A DNA stretch of 45,379 bases from Moraxellaceae bacterium (GTDB lineage: Bacteria; Pseudomonadota; Gammaproteobacteria; Burkholderiales; Rhodocyclaceae): contig JAVHYF010000031.1 of assembly GCA_031119205.1 (NCBI GenBank), positions 1 to 45,379 on the forward strand. The letters are read 5' to 3'. Below, one piece after another: positions 10,001 through 18,203 of this stretch. The notes under the pieces were generated by a model, which saw nothing but the letters and a program-made list of their open reading frames with translations, was not told the DNA's origin and ran no database searches. The first letter of the stretch is position 1. Each line of letters begins with the position of its first letter. The position numbers were made by a program, and so were the translations under genes.

Positions 10001-10988
10001 GGTCGGCGCGGAAGCTGATTTCTTCGGTCTCGGCGGCGACTCCCTGTCCGCTGTGCGCCTGCTGATGGAAATCCAGAAGCGCTGGCGTTGCGACCCGGGC
10101 CTCGGCGCGCTGTTCGCCACGCCCACGGTGGCCGCACTCGCCGCCCTGATCGACGCCCAGCCGGCGCAGGCCGACCACGGCCTCGCGCCGCTGATCCGCC
10201 TCGCGCCGGAAGTCACCGGTTCCACGCCGCTGTTCGCGGTGCATCCGGCTGGTGGCATCGCCTGGAACTACCGCGACCTCGCGCGTGCGCTGTCGCCGGC
10301 CCGCACGGTGTATGGCCTGCAGTCACCCGCGCTGGATCTGGCCGAACCGCTGCCGGAGAGCATCGCCGTGCTGGCCGCCGACTATGCGGACCGCATCGCG
10401 ACAGTTCACGCGGCCGGGCCGGTACATCTGGTCGGCTGGTCGGTGGGCGGCATCATCGCGCAGGCGATGGCGGTGGAGCTGGAACGGCGTGGCCGCGAGG
10501 TCGGCGTGCTGGCCTTGCTGGACGCTTACCCGGCGGAATGCTGGCGTGCCGAGCCGGAGCCGACGCCGGTCGCCGCGCTGCGCGCGCTGCTGGCGATTGC
10601 CGGCTACGACCCCGAGGCGCACCCGGAGCTGGACACGCGCGAGCGCGTCATCGCCTTCCTGCGTCGTGGCGACAGTGCGCTGGGCAACCTGCCGGAGCCG
10701 GTGCTGGATGGCGTGGTGCGTGCGGTGACCGGCACCAACCGCCTGGTGCGCGGCCATCATCACGTGGCCTGTGCGGCGACCGTGCTGCATATCCGCGCCG
10801 GCCGCGATCACGCGACCCGCCCGCACCTGCAATCGTCGCTGTGGGCACCCTATACGGCGAAGGTGGAAGCGGTTGAGCTGCCCTTCCTGCACGCCGAGAT
10901 GACCGGCCGCGACGCGGTGGCGCGCATCGCACCGCTGCTGTCGCAGCAGATGTCACGTCATGCCGACGTGACGAAAGGAAACGCATGA
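7080..10988 (+). CDS. entF: serine-activating NRPS, C-A-PCP-TE (EntF-like)
   Basis: 1302 residues. Order: condensation domain (about 15-440) with HHLVTDG at 147-153; adenylation domain (about 465-960) with [11 protein letters not shown] from 605, [20 protein letters not shown] near 743 and NGKLDR; carrier domain with GGDSL (Ser 988); thioesterase with GWSVGG (Ser 1121) and a C-terminal His near 1271. Aligning the pocket by eye to GrsA numbering gives D-V-W-H-F-S-L-V-D-K, the known EntF serine code. By family knowledge the enzyme condenses DHB with serine, and the thioesterase joins and releases the chains, giving a tri-DHB-serine macrolactone if it iterates as EntF does. A linear product is possible. 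The start overlaps the carrier stop by four bases. No MbtH-like gene is present nearby. Confidence 0.94.
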   Translation: MSEATSAVELAGTVQARPLTEAQAGIWYAQRLAPENPAYNTAHILWIDGDLDVAAFVATANRAAQEAPALSLRIRDEEGGPQQWEDADYRPAIEVVDLGTDADPAATARAQMRADYLSPVDPGRDRLAQQRLFVLGPQRFAWYLRVHHLVTDGYGMALFSERVCALYGAADAGSPLGPLAPVFDEDTAYRASDKRVRDAAYWREHLAGVPAASGLGPGFAPPAAEALRLVRPLDASLRERLLATAARLGQPWPDLVTALTADYCRRHAGVAEAVLGVPAMGRLGSASASVPAMVMNVLPLRVAQSSAPVEEFVRSVGSAMTRARRHGRYRSEQLRRDLGLVGAQRRLYGPLINVQPFYQPLLLRGVALRTEILSTGPVDDVTLGFRGDAKTLLDLEVEANPSLYTPAQLEAHGARLPAFLHAALAACDAGRSLDDVPLATPAETEHFLYAVNDTAHEVPDTTLVALYEAQMAATPDAPALEFEGEVLSYAQLEQRSRALALQLRAQGVGRESVVALALPRSLELVIALLAVQRAGGAYLPLDLAHPDARLARILDSAQPACVLAFDDAVVRFPGRDVLTPAQWSRDSAAALDADVQPQDAAYVIYTSGSTGEPKGVLIEHRAIVNRLEWMRTHYAIGAGDRILQKTPATFDVSVWEFFLPCLCGATLVVAPPDAHRDPRAIAQLIRQRNITTLHFVPSMLSAFLAAPDAQGLSVQRVFVSGEELGAELRDRFHATMHGELHNLYGPTEAAVDVSYWPAGPDDRSRPVPIGFPVWNTRLYVLDGRMRPLPPGVVGDLYLGGVQLARGYLGRADLTAERFLDDPFVPGARIYRSGDVARWRADGAVEFLGRSDHQIKLRGLRIELGEIEAAVRSAPGVARAEVMLRDDRLVAYLQGEGGAEIDEQVLRSHVAARVPDYMVPSAFVALADWPLTANGKLDRGALPAPAVQMGESAPRTPTERELAALYAQVLELDAQVGAEADFFGLGGDSLSAVRLLMEIQKRWRCDPGLGALFATPTVAALAALIDAQPAQADHGLAPLIRLAPEVTGSTPLFAVHPAGGIAWNYRDLARALSPARTVYGLQSPALDLAEPLPESIAVLAADYADRIATVHAAGPVHLVGWSVGGIIAQAMAVELERRGREVGVLALLDAYPAECWRAEPEPTPVAALRALLAIAGYDPEAHPELDTRERVIAFLRRGDSALGNLPEPVLDGVVRAVTGTNRLVRGHHHVACAATVLHIRAGRDHATRPHLQSSLWAPYTAKVEAVELPFLHAEMTGRDAVARIAPLLSQQMSRHADVTKGNA

Positions 10989-11740
10989 AACTGACCGGAT
11001 TCGAGGGTACGGTGGCACTGGTGACCGGTGCCGGTGGTGGCATCGGTGCAGCGCTGGTGCGCCTGTTGCAGGACAGCGGCAGCGTGGTGGTGGCGACCGA
11101 CATCACTGCACCGACGCAAAGTGCGGCTCAGCATGCCAAGGCGCTGGACGTGACCGATTCCGCCGCGGCGGACGCGCTGGTGGCACGCGTCGAGCGCGAC
11201 ATCGGCCCCATCGGCTTCGGCATCAACGTGGCCGGCGTGCTGCAGACCGGCACGGTGGACGCCATCAGCGACGCCGAATGGCGCCGCGTCTTCGCGGTGA
11301 ATGCCGATGGCGTGTTCCACGTATCGCGCGCGCTGGCCCGCGTCATGAGCCCGCGCAAGCGTGGTGCCATCGTCACGGTGAGCTCCAATGCGGCAGGCGT
11401 GCCGCGCCATGGCATGGCGGCCTACGCGGCGTCCAAGGCGGCGTCCACCATGTTCATGCGTTGCCTGGGGCTGGAGCTGGCGCCGCTGGGCATCCGCTGC
11501 AATATCGTGGCGCCCGGTTCCACGCTGACGCCGATGCAGACCGGCATGTGGGCAGACGACAGCGGCGCGGCGAAAGTCATCGCCGGCCTGCCGGAGATCT
11601 ACAAGGCCGGCATTCCGCTGGGCAAGCTGGCGACGCCCGAGGATGTCGCCAGCGCGGTGATGTTCCTGCTGTCCGACCAGGCCGGTCACATCGCCATGAC
11701 CGACCTGTATGTTGATGGCGGTGCAACTTTGCGCGCCTGA
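10985..11740 (+). CDS. entA: 2,3-dihydro-2,3-dihydroxybenzoate dehydrogenase
   Basis: 251-residue short-chain dehydrogenase. It oxidises the diol from EntB to 2,3-dihydroxybenzoate using NAD. The nucleotide-binding motif TGAGGGIG lies near the N-terminus, with NVAGV in the middle and the catalytic Ser (SSNAAG) and Tyr-x3-Lys (Y147, K151) in the expected places. [15 protein letters not shown] is the substrate-loop region typical of EntA/DhbA. The ATG overlaps the NRPS stop by four bases. Its identity rests on family features plus complete pathway context. Confidence 0.94.
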   Translation: MKLTGFEGTVALVTGAGGGIGAALVRLLQDSGSVVVATDITAPTQSAAQHAKALDVTDSAAADALVARVERDIGPIGFGINVAGVLQTGTVDAISDAEWRRVFAVNADGVFHVSRALARVMSPRKRGAIVTVSSNAAGVPRHGMAAYAASKAASTMFMRCLGLELAPLGIRCNIVAPGSTLTPMQTGMWADDSGAAKVIAGLPEIYKAGIPLGKLATPEDVASAVMFLLSDQAGHIAMTDLYVDGGATLRA

Positions 11741-11757
11741 TCCTTCAGCGGTGTCGC

Positions 11758-11774
11758 CGGCAGGCTTGCTGCCG
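11758..11774 (+). repeat. intercistronic hairpin between synthesis and uptake genes
   Basis: CGGCAG-GCTTG-CTGCCG forms a 6-base perfect stem in the only sizeable gap (97 bases) in the operon, between entA and the binding-protein gene. There is no T-run, so it is not a classical terminator. It may set differential mRNA stability of the synthesis and transport halves. Confidence 0.35.
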
Positions 11775-11837
11775 TGGCACCATCGCGGGTTTGCGCGACG
11801 CCTGGCGCGGCGCACCCCAGTTTTCCCGAGGTTTTCG

Positions 11838-12944
11838 ATGAACAAGCGCGTTCCCCGTTTCGCTGCCCTCTGTGGCCTGCTGCTGTCCTTTGCGGCTGCC
11901 CTGCTGCCGGCGCATGCGGCAGAGATCACCGACCTGCGCGGTCGCAAGGTCACCGTGCCCGACCAGGTGCGCAAGATCTCCATCGACGATGGCCGCTACC
12001 TGGTGGCGCTGTCGCTGGTGCAGGCCGATCCGGTGAAGCCGCTGGCTGCCTGGCCGCGCGACATCCACCGCATCGGCGACGCGACCTACGCGCAGTTCGT
12101 CGAGAAATTCCCGGCCCTGCGCAACCTGCCGCAGGTCGCCAGCTCGGCAGGTACCTTCAGTCTGGAGGCCGTGCTGTCGGCCGCGCCGGATGTGGCGGTG
12201 GTGTCGCTGGGTGGCGGGCCCACCGACGCCCAGGTGCAGCAGCTGCAGGCGGCCGGCATTCCGGTGGTTTTCATCGACTTCTTCAACCAGCCCTTCGAGA
12301 ACCAGGAGCGCAGCCTGCGCATCCTCGGTCAGCTGACCGGTGGCTCGGCCAAGGCGGAGAGCTTCATCGAGTTCCGTCGCCAGCACCTGGAGAAGATCTC
12401 GCAGCGCGTCGCCAAGCTGCCTGCCAGCGCGCGGCCGACGGTGTTCCTCGAAGCGCACGCCGGCCTCACCGGCGACTGCTGCAACTCGGTCGGTCCCGGC
12501 AACGTCGGTGACTACATCGAGTTCGTCGGCGGCCACAACATCGGCGCGGACGTGCTGAAGGTGCCGGCCGGCAAGCTGAACCTCGAGTACGTGATGTCGC
12601 GCGACCCGAAGATCTACATCGCCACCGGCGGCGTGCATCTGGAAAAGGCCGGCGGCCTCGTGCTAGGCGCCGGCTATGACGTGGCACGTGCCCGCGCCGC
12701 GCTGCAGAAGATCAGCAAGCGCCAGGGCATCGCCCAGCTGAGCGCGGTGAAGAACGGCAACACCTTCGGCCTTGCGCACCAGTTGGTCAATTCACCGATC
12801 GACATCGTGGTGATCGAGGCCTTCGCCAACTGGGTGCATCCGGAGCTGTTCAAGGACGTCGACCCGGCCAAGACGCTGGACGAAATCAACAAGCGTTTCC
12901 TCGCCGTGCCCTATGTGGGAACGGGTTGGATCAGTCTGAAGTAA
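11838..12944 (+). CDS. periplasmic ferric-siderophore-binding protein of an ABC importer
   Basis: 368 residues. A signal peptide (MNKRVPRF, a hydrophobic run, then LPAHAAE) directs it to the periplasm. The body follows the class III binding-protein pattern (PF01497): ITDLRGRKVTVP near the mature N-terminus, SLEAVLSAAPDVAVVS, GIPVVFIDF, a long connecting helix, and DPKIYIATGG in the second lobe. It would hand the ferric siderophore to the adjacent permease. The ATG at 11838 is chosen because the frame upstream overlaps entA and lacks a signal sequence. An unusual CC pair (GDCCNS) lies in the middle. Specificity for the catecholate is inferred from the operon. Confidence 0.9.
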   Translation: MNKRVPRFAALCGLLLSFAAALLPAHAAEITDLRGRKVTVPDQVRKISIDDGRYLVALSLVQADPVKPLAAWPRDIHRIGDATYAQFVEKFPALRNLPQVASSAGTFSLEAVLSAAPDVAVVSLGGGPTDAQVQQLQAAGIPVVFIDFFNQPFENQERSLRILGQLTGGSAKAESFIEFRRQHLEKISQRVAKLPASARPTVFLEAHAGLTGDCCNSVGPGNVGDYIEFVGGHNIGADVLKVPAGKLNLEYVMSRDPKIYIATGGVHLEKAGGLVLGAGYDVARARAALQKISKRQGIAQLSAVKNGNTFGLAHQLVNSPIDIVVIEAFANWVHPELFKDVDPAKTLDEINKRFLAVPYVGTGWISLK

Positions 12945-12948
12945 GCCC

Positions 12949-14040
12949 ATGAGCAGCGGAATGCATGCCCAGCCGCGGGCTGGTGCACAACCGGCGGCGA
13001 CGGCCGAAGAGGTCCTAGCGCAGTACCGCCGGCTGGTCGGTCGCCGTATCGCCATCGTCGCGGGACTCGCGCTGGCCTGTATTGCCGCTTTCGCGCTGGA
13101 CCTGGTGACCGGCCCGTCCGCGCTGACCGCGATGCAGGTGCTGGGTGGCGTGATCTCGCCCGACAGCCTGACGCCGCCGCAGGCCGCCATCGTCTGGCAG
13201 GTGCGCCTGCCTTACGCGCTGATCGCGGTGCTGGTCGGTGCTGCGCTGTCGCTCGCCGGTGCGGAGATGCAGACCATCCTCAACAATCCGCTGGCCAGCC
13301 CCTTCACGCTGGGCGTGTCGTCCGCCGCATCCTTCGGCGCGGCGCTGGCCATCGTGTCCGGCATCAGCCTGCCTTTCATTCCGGTCGACTGGATGGTGCC
13401 GCTCAACGCCTTCGCCTTCGCATTCGGCTCCGTGTTGCTGTTGCAGTTGATGGCCAGTCGCCGTGGTGCGGGCGTCGAGACGGTGGTGCTGCTGGGCATC
13501 GCGCTGGTGTTCGCCTTCAACGCACTCGTTGCGCTGATGCAGTTCGTGTCCTCGCAGGAAGCGCTGCAGCAGCTGGTGTTCTGGAGCATGGGCTCGCTGT
13601 CGCGTGCGACCTGGGGCAACGTCTGGGTGCTGGGCCTGGTGCTGTTGCTGGTGACGCCGTTCTCCATGCTGGCAGCCGGTCGCCTGACCTCGCTGCGCCT
13701 CGGTGAAGACCGCGCACGCAGCTTCGGTGTCGATGTCGGCCGCCTGCGCTTCATGGCCTTGCTGCGCGTCAGCCTGCTGGCGGCGACCTCGGTGGCCTTC
13801 GTCGGTACCATCGGCTTCATCGGCCTCGTCGGCCCGCACATGGCACGCCTGCTGCTAGGCGAGGATCACCGCTTCCTGCTGCCCGCCAGCGTGCTGTGCG
13901 GCGCGCTGATCATGTCGCTGGCCTCCGCCGCCAGCAAGGCCATCGTTCCCGGCGTGCTGATGCCGGTGGGCATCGTCACGGCGATTGTCGGGGTGCCGGT
14001 GTTCCTGTTCCTGATCTTCCGCCGCCCGGAGCGTTCCTGA
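12949..14040 (+). CDS. FecCD-family ABC permease
   Basis: 363 residues. After a soluble N-terminal stretch of about 45 residues come roughly ten hydrophobic helices. The family blocks RLPYALIAVLVGAALSLAGAEMQ-type 'R(L/I)PR' segment, NNPLASPFTLGVSSAASFGAAL, and the C-terminal GTIGFIGLVGPHMARLLLGEDHRFLLP are all present. It forms the membrane channel for ferric siderophore import. It starts four bases after the binding-protein stop and overlaps the ATPase start by one base. Only one permease gene is present, whereas E. coli uses the FepD/FepG pair, so a homodimer as in BtuC is inferred. Confidence 0.93.
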   Translation: MSSGMHAQPRAGAQPAATAEEVLAQYRRLVGRRIAIVAGLALACIAAFALDLVTGPSALTAMQVLGGVISPDSLTPPQAAIVWQVRLPYALIAVLVGAALSLAGAEMQTILNNPLASPFTLGVSSAASFGAALAIVSGISLPFIPVDWMVPLNAFAFAFGSVLLLQLMASRRGAGVETVVLLGIALVFAFNALVALMQFVSSQEALQQLVFWSMGSLSRATWGNVWVLGLVLLLVTPFSMLAAGRLTSLRLGEDRARSFGVDVGRLRFMALLRVSLLAATSVAFVGTIGFIGLVGPHMARLLLGEDHRFLLPASVLCGALIMSLASAASKAIVPGVLMPVGIVTAIVGVPVFLFLIFRRPERS

Positions 14041-14858
14041 TGGAGGCCACCGCCGTGCGTGAAGACAGCCTGCAGGTCAGCCACCTGTCCACTGGCTACA
14101 GCGACCGCAAGGTCATCCAGGACCTCGATCTCCCGGTGTTCCGTGCTGGCGAAGTGCATTCACTGGTCGGCCCCAACGCTGCCGGCAAGAGCACGCTGAT
14201 GCGCGCGCTGGCCGGCCTGCAGAAGGCCACCGGTTCGGTACGCCTGGGCGGGCAGGAGCTGATCGGCCTCAGCCTCGCCGAACATGCCCGACGCGTCACC
14301 TACATGCCGCAGACCTTGCCGCAGGGTGTAGCGCTGTCGGTGCTGGAGAGCCTCGTCGCCGCGCTGCGTGCGTCGGCCATCGGCGAGCGCAGCGAGAGCC
14401 ACGACGCGGCCGAACGCCGCGCGGTGGCGGTGCTGGAGCGCGTCGGCATTCTGCACCTGGCGCTGGAAGGTCTCGACCATCTTTCCGGCGGGCAGCGCCA
14501 ACTGGTGTCGCTGGCCCAGGCGCTGGCGCGCGAGCCGCGCGTGCTGCTGCTGGACGAACCGATCTCCGCACTCGACCTGCACCATCAACTGCGCGTGATG
14601 CGCCTGGTGCACGACCTCGCGCGTGAGCGCGGCATGATCGTGCTGATGGTGCTGCACGACCTGCAGATCGCAGCGCGCTGGTCCGATGGCATCGTCATGC
14701 TGTCGCGCGGTGCCGTGTCCGCCACCGGCAAGCCGGCCGAGGCGATCACGCCGGAAGCACTGGCGCGGGTGTACGGTGTGCAGGCACGCGTCGAGCATTG
14801 CTCGCGTGGTGGCCTGCAGATCATGGTCGACGATGTCGTGACCGCGGACGCGATGTGA
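14040..14858 (+). CDS. ABC transporter ATPase for ferric siderophore uptake
   Basis: 272 residues with a complete ATPase core: Walker A GPNAAGKST, Q-loop in TYMPQTLPQ, signature LSGGQRQLVSLAQAL, Walker B VLLLDEPISALD, and the switch His in VLHDLQIA. It belongs to the FepC/FecE group. The start overlaps the permease stop by one base and its stop overlaps the following esterase start by one base (TGATG). It completes a binding protein-permease-ATPase importer; the outer-membrane TonB-dependent receptor is not in this window. Confidence 0.94.
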   Translation: MEATAVREDSLQVSHLSTGYSDRKVIQDLDLPVFRAGEVHSLVGPNAAGKSTLMRALAGLQKATGSVRLGGQELIGLSLAEHARRVTYMPQTLPQGVALSVLESLVAALRASAIGERSESHDAAERRAVAVLERVGILHLALEGLDHLSGGQRQLVSLAQALAREPRVLLLDEPISALDLHHQLRVMRLVHDLARERGMIVLMVLHDLQIAARWSDGIVMLSRGAVSATGKPAEAITPEALARVYGVQARVEHCSRGGLQIMVDDVVTADAM

Positions 14859-15700
14859 TGACCACGCTGCCGGACTGGGAGCCCGTCGTCCTGACACGGG
14901 CGCAAACGCGCCTCTGGCCTGCGGCAACCAATGGCCAGCAGTACCGGGTCAGCCTGTGGTTGCCCTCCGGTCCGGCACCTGAAGGCGGTTTCCCGGTGGT
15001 GGTCGTGCTGGACGCCAACGCGATGTTCGTCAGCTTCACAGAGGCCGTGGCGCGCATGTCGCGCCGTGTCGATGCGACCGGCATCGTGCCGACCGCCGTC
15101 GTCGGCATCGCCCACGCCGAAGAAGATCTGTACGTCGATGCGCTGCGCCGTCGTGACTACACCAACGGACCGCAGGGCGGCGGTACCCCGCACGGTGGTG
15201 CGGACGCCTTCCTGTCCTTCATCCTCGACGAAGTGTTGCCTGCCTTGCAGGCGGAGGCACCGCTGTCGGCCTCTCGTCGCACGCTGTTCGGTCATTCGCT
15301 CGGTGGCTTCTTCACGCTGCACGCGCTGAGCGCGCGTCCGGCGGAGTTCGAGCTGTTCGCCGCCATCAGCCCGTCGGTGTGGTGGGACGAGGCCGGCATC
15401 CGCGAGCGTCTGTCGCGACTGGACCATCCGCAGGTGCGCAGCTTCCTGTGTGTCGGCGAGTGGGAAGGCGAAGTGCCGCCCTGGCAACGCAGCGCGCCGG
15501 GTTACGCGGAGCTGGTCGAACGCCGTGCGCAGCGCGGCATGCTGGCGAACGCCGAGTCGGTCGGCGCGCTGCTGCGCGAGCGGCTGGGTGAGGCACGCGC
15601 GGCCTTCCACCTGTTCCCCGGCGAGGACCACGCTTCGGTGGTCATGATCGCCACCCAGCGCGTACTGCGTTTCGCGTCTGTCCCGTCCCTCGGCGGTTGA
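14858..15700 (+). CDS. cytoplasmic siderophore esterase, Fes/IroE-like
   Basis: 280-residue alpha/beta hydrolase with VVVLDAN, a nucleophile motif GHSLGGFF (Ser near 147), ISPSVWWDE and a late catalytic His in FPGEDHASV. This layout matches the IroE/BesA/Fes group that hydrolyses trilactone siderophores to release iron. No signal peptide is present. It is the last gene of the operon and starts in the ATPase stop codon, so its synthesis is coupled to import. Together with the Tat-exported relative at 185-1093 this gives one esterase predicted on each side of the inner membrane. Confidence 0.88.
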   Translation: MTTLPDWEPVVLTRAQTRLWPAATNGQQYRVSLWLPSGPAPEGGFPVVVVLDANAMFVSFTEAVARMSRRVDATGIVPTAVVGIAHAEEDLYVDALRRRDYTNGPQGGGTPHGGADAFLSFILDEVLPALQAEAPLSASRRTLFGHSLGGFFTLHALSARPAEFELFAAISPSVWWDEAGIRERLSRLDHPQVRSFLCVGEWEGEVPPWQRSAPGYAELVERRAQRGMLANAESVGALLRERLGEARAAFHLFPGEDHASVVMIATQRVLRFASVPSLGG

Positions 15701-15735
15701 TGACGCCGGGCAGATCCGCTGCGCGGGCCTGCATT

Positions 15736-17934
15736 TCAGTGATGTTCGCGCAGGGCTGCCAGCGCTTCCGGCGTGGCGGCAGGCAAGCGCAGCACGAACT
15801 CCGCGCCCGGCCCCGTGGCGCGGTTGCGCGCGATGATGATGCCGCCATGCAGTTGCACGATCTCGCGGCAGATCGCCAGCCCCAGGCCGGTGCCACCGGC
15901 CTGCGTGGCGGTGACGCTGCTCTGCACGAACTTCTCGAACACGCGCTCCAGCTCGCTTTCCGGAATGCCCGGGCCTTCGTCGATGACGCGCAGCTCGATG
16001 GCCGGCACCATGGGGCCGTGGCCGGTGTGGGGCGGCAGGCTGCCGGCGGCCATGGCCACGCCGATGCTGCTGCGTTCGGGTGAGAACTTGGCGGCATTCG
16101 ACAGCAGGTTGCGCAGCACCTGCGCCACCATCGCGGGGTCGCCCTGGACCCAGGGCTCTTCGTGTTCGATGATGTCCACCGTCAGGCCACGTCCGTCGAG
16201 GACCGCCGCCTGCTCCGCGATCACTTCGTCCAGCACGTTGCGCAGGCTGAAGGGTTGCACCTTGATGTCCACCCGGCCAGCCTCCAGCTTGGACAGGTCG
16301 AGCAGGTCGTTGAGCAGGCGCAGCAGGTTCTCCCCGCTCTGTACGATGCGCGCGAAGTAGCCGTGCAGCTTGTCGCTGCCTTCCACGTCGCGGGTGCGGC
16401 CTTCGCCGAGGCGGGCGAAACTCAGCACGGCGTGCATCGGCGTGCGCAGCTCGTGCGAGATGTTGGCGAGGAAGCGTGACTTGGCCTCGTTGGCGCGTTC
16501 CGCCGCCTCCTTGGCCCGCATCCAGCGCGCCTCCGCCTGCCGCCAGCCGGTGACGTCGACGATGGCGCACACGATGACCGGCCGCCCCTCGGCATCCTGG
16601 CAACTGCCCTTGGCCACCACGCGGTAGCGGTCCTGACCGGTGAAGGGGTGGGGGCGGTGCTCCTCCTTCAGCACGAACTTGCCGGCCAGCACGGCCTCGT
16701 CCTCGTCGCGCACGGTCTGGTTGAAGCCGGGGTCCTGGCGCGGGCTCAGCGAGGTCTGGCCGATCAGCTCCTCCTTGGACTGGCCGCGGTCGCGGGCGTA
16801 GGCGTCATTGACGATGGCATAGTTGCTGTCGGCATCCTTCACGTACACCGGGTGGGGAATCACGTCGATGAGGCGCTGGATGAACTGCTGGACCTGCGTG
16901 CGACGCTCCACCTCGCGTTCCAGCGAGGCCTTCAGTTCCCGTTCGGCCTGGCGCCAGCCAGTCACGTCGAAGATTGCACAGACGATGACCGGTTCGCCCT
17001 CGGGATCCAGGCAGCTGCCCTTGGCGACGACGCGGAAGCGTTCGCGTCCCGTGTAGGGGTGAGGGCGGTGTTCCTCCTTGAGCACCACCTTGCCGGCCAG
17101 CACATCCACATCTTCCTGGCTCACCACGCGGCGGAACTCCACGTCGCGCGGCTCACCCGCCGGTTGGCCGACCAAAGCCTCGCGCGGCTTGCCGCGGTCC
17201 TTCACGAAGGCCTCGTTGACCATCAGGTAACGGTTGTCCGGCGCCTTCACGTACACCGGATGGGGAATCACATCGATGAGCCGCTGCACGTACTCGGCAA
17301 AGCGCTCGCGGCGATCCACTTCGCGCACCAGCGCCTCGCGCACGGCGCGTTCGGCCTGCCGCCAGGGTGTGAGGTCGAAGTTGGCGCCGACGATCACCGG
17401 GCGGCCCTCCGGATCCAGGCAGGCGGCCTTGGAAATGAGACGGAAGCGCTCCTGCCCGCTGTACATGTGCGGCAGGCTTTCCTCCTTGAACACCGGGTTG
17501 CCGGCCAGCACACTGGCATCCTCGGCGCGGATGCTGTCGGCCAGCGCCGGATCCTTCGCCAGCCCCCAGGACACCTGGCCCACCAGTTCCTCCGCGCGCC
17601 GTCCGCGTTCCTTGCAGAAGGCCTCGTTCACGGCGAGGTAACGGCTCTCGGAGTCCTTGATGTAGACCGGTTGCGGGATGACATCGATGAGCCGCTGCAC
17701 GAACGCGTCCACCTGCGTGGCGACACGCGGCTGGGCAGCGAGCGCGCGGGCGTGGCGATTCATGTAGCGCAACAGCGCCCAGGTGGGAAAGCCGAAGGCT
17801 GCCGCCGCACTGGTTGCGACAGCCATCCATTGCGGCCACGGCATGAGGGCACTGACAAGCGCTGCCAATGCCGCGGCACCGAGCGACAGCCCGAGTGCGC
17901 GCTTCAGTTCCACATCCATACCACTACTGCGCAT
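15736..17934 (-). CDS. membrane sensor histidine kinase with three tandem PAS repeats
   Basis: 732 residues. Two hydrophobic segments (about 14-30 and 36-56) form an N-terminal hairpin anchor with almost no periplasmic part. Three near-identical PAS units follow (about 79-197, 215-333, 351-469), each opening with QRLIDVIP(Q/H)PVY(I/V)K and ending with WRQAE, at about 136-residue spacing. Then come HisKA with NISHELRTP (His 494), the N box NLLSNAAKFSP, and G boxes DEGPGIP and GGTGLGL. There is no receiver domain and no adjacent response regulator, so its partner is unknown. The ATG at 17934 has a strong AAGGAG six bases upstream. It is convergent with the siderophore operon; a role in iron sensing is not supported by sequence. 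Confidence 0.92.
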   Translation of the reverse strand: MRSSGMDVELKRALGLSLGAAALAALVSALMPWPQWMAVATSAAAAFGFPTWALLRYMNRHARALAAQPRVATQVDAFVQRLIDVIPQPVYIKDSESRYLAVNEAFCKERGRRAEELVGQVSWGLAKDPALADSIRAEDASVLAGNPVFKEESLPHMYSGQERFRLISKAACLDPEGRPVIVGANFDLTPWRQAERAVREALVREVDRRERFAEYVQRLIDVIPHPVYVKAPDNRYLMVNEAFVKDRGKPREALVGQPAGEPRDVEFRRVVSQEDVDVLAGKVVLKEEHRPHPYTGRERFRVVAKGSCLDPEGEPVIVCAIFDVTGWRQAERELKASLEREVERRTQVQQFIQRLIDVIPHPVYVKDADSNYAIVNDAYARDRGQSKEELIGQTSLSPRQDPGFNQTVRDEDEAVLAGKFVLKEEHRPHPFTGQDRYRVVAKGSCQDAEGRPVIVCAIVDVTGWRQAEARWMRAKEAAERANEAKSRFLANISHELRTPMHAVLSFARLGEGRTRDVEGSDKLHGYFARIVQSGENLLRLLNDLLDLSKLEAGRVDIKVQPFSLRNVLDEVIAEQAAVLDGRGLTVDIIEHEEPWVQGDPAMVAQVLRNLLSNAAKFSPERSSIGVAMAAGSLPPHTGHGPMVPAIELRVIDEGPGIPESELERVFEKFVQSSVTATQAGGTGLGLAICREIVQLHGGIIIARNRATGPGAEFVLRLPAATPEALAALREHH

Positions 17935-18162
17935 AGGTCTCCTTGCAGCCTCTTGGCGGGCTGGTGACGGACGGAAGCTCCGGGGATGCCGCAGGCCTGT
18001 CCGCGCGGCGCTGGTCCGCGTGTGTTGCCGCAGGTCTGGCGGGAATCCGGAGGCATCGGTTCATGGTCCGCTCCGGCGCGCAGGCGCCGGTGTCCTCCGC
18101 GCGATGATGCCGGAATGCCCGCGCCACGGCCACGGCGGACTCCCCGCATGCGACCGGTGGCG

Positions 18163-18188
18163 CCGGCAGCAGGCAGTGATGCTGCCGG
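18163..18188 (+). promoter_or_regulatory. hairpin overlapping the ribosome binding site of the dienelactone-hydrolase-like gene
   Basis: A perfect 9-base stem (CCGGCAGCA / TGCTGCCGG) with an 8-base loop; the 3' arm runs into the GGAG at 18187-18190 that would serve as Shine-Dalgarno sequence. If formed in the mRNA it would hide the ribosome site. Confidence 0.4.
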
Positions 18189-18203
18189 AGTATGCTTGCC
18201 GCC

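Noticed and set aside
6705-10244. A reverse-strand reading frame of about 1180 codons opposite the NRPS
   Set aside because: Composition is His/Arg/Gln-rich and matches nothing; it is the mirror of the GC-rich third-position pattern of the NRPS gene.
16648-17967. Repetitive forward-strand frame of 439 codons
   Set aside because: Its repeats are only the reverse complement of the triple PAS repeat of the histidine kinase.
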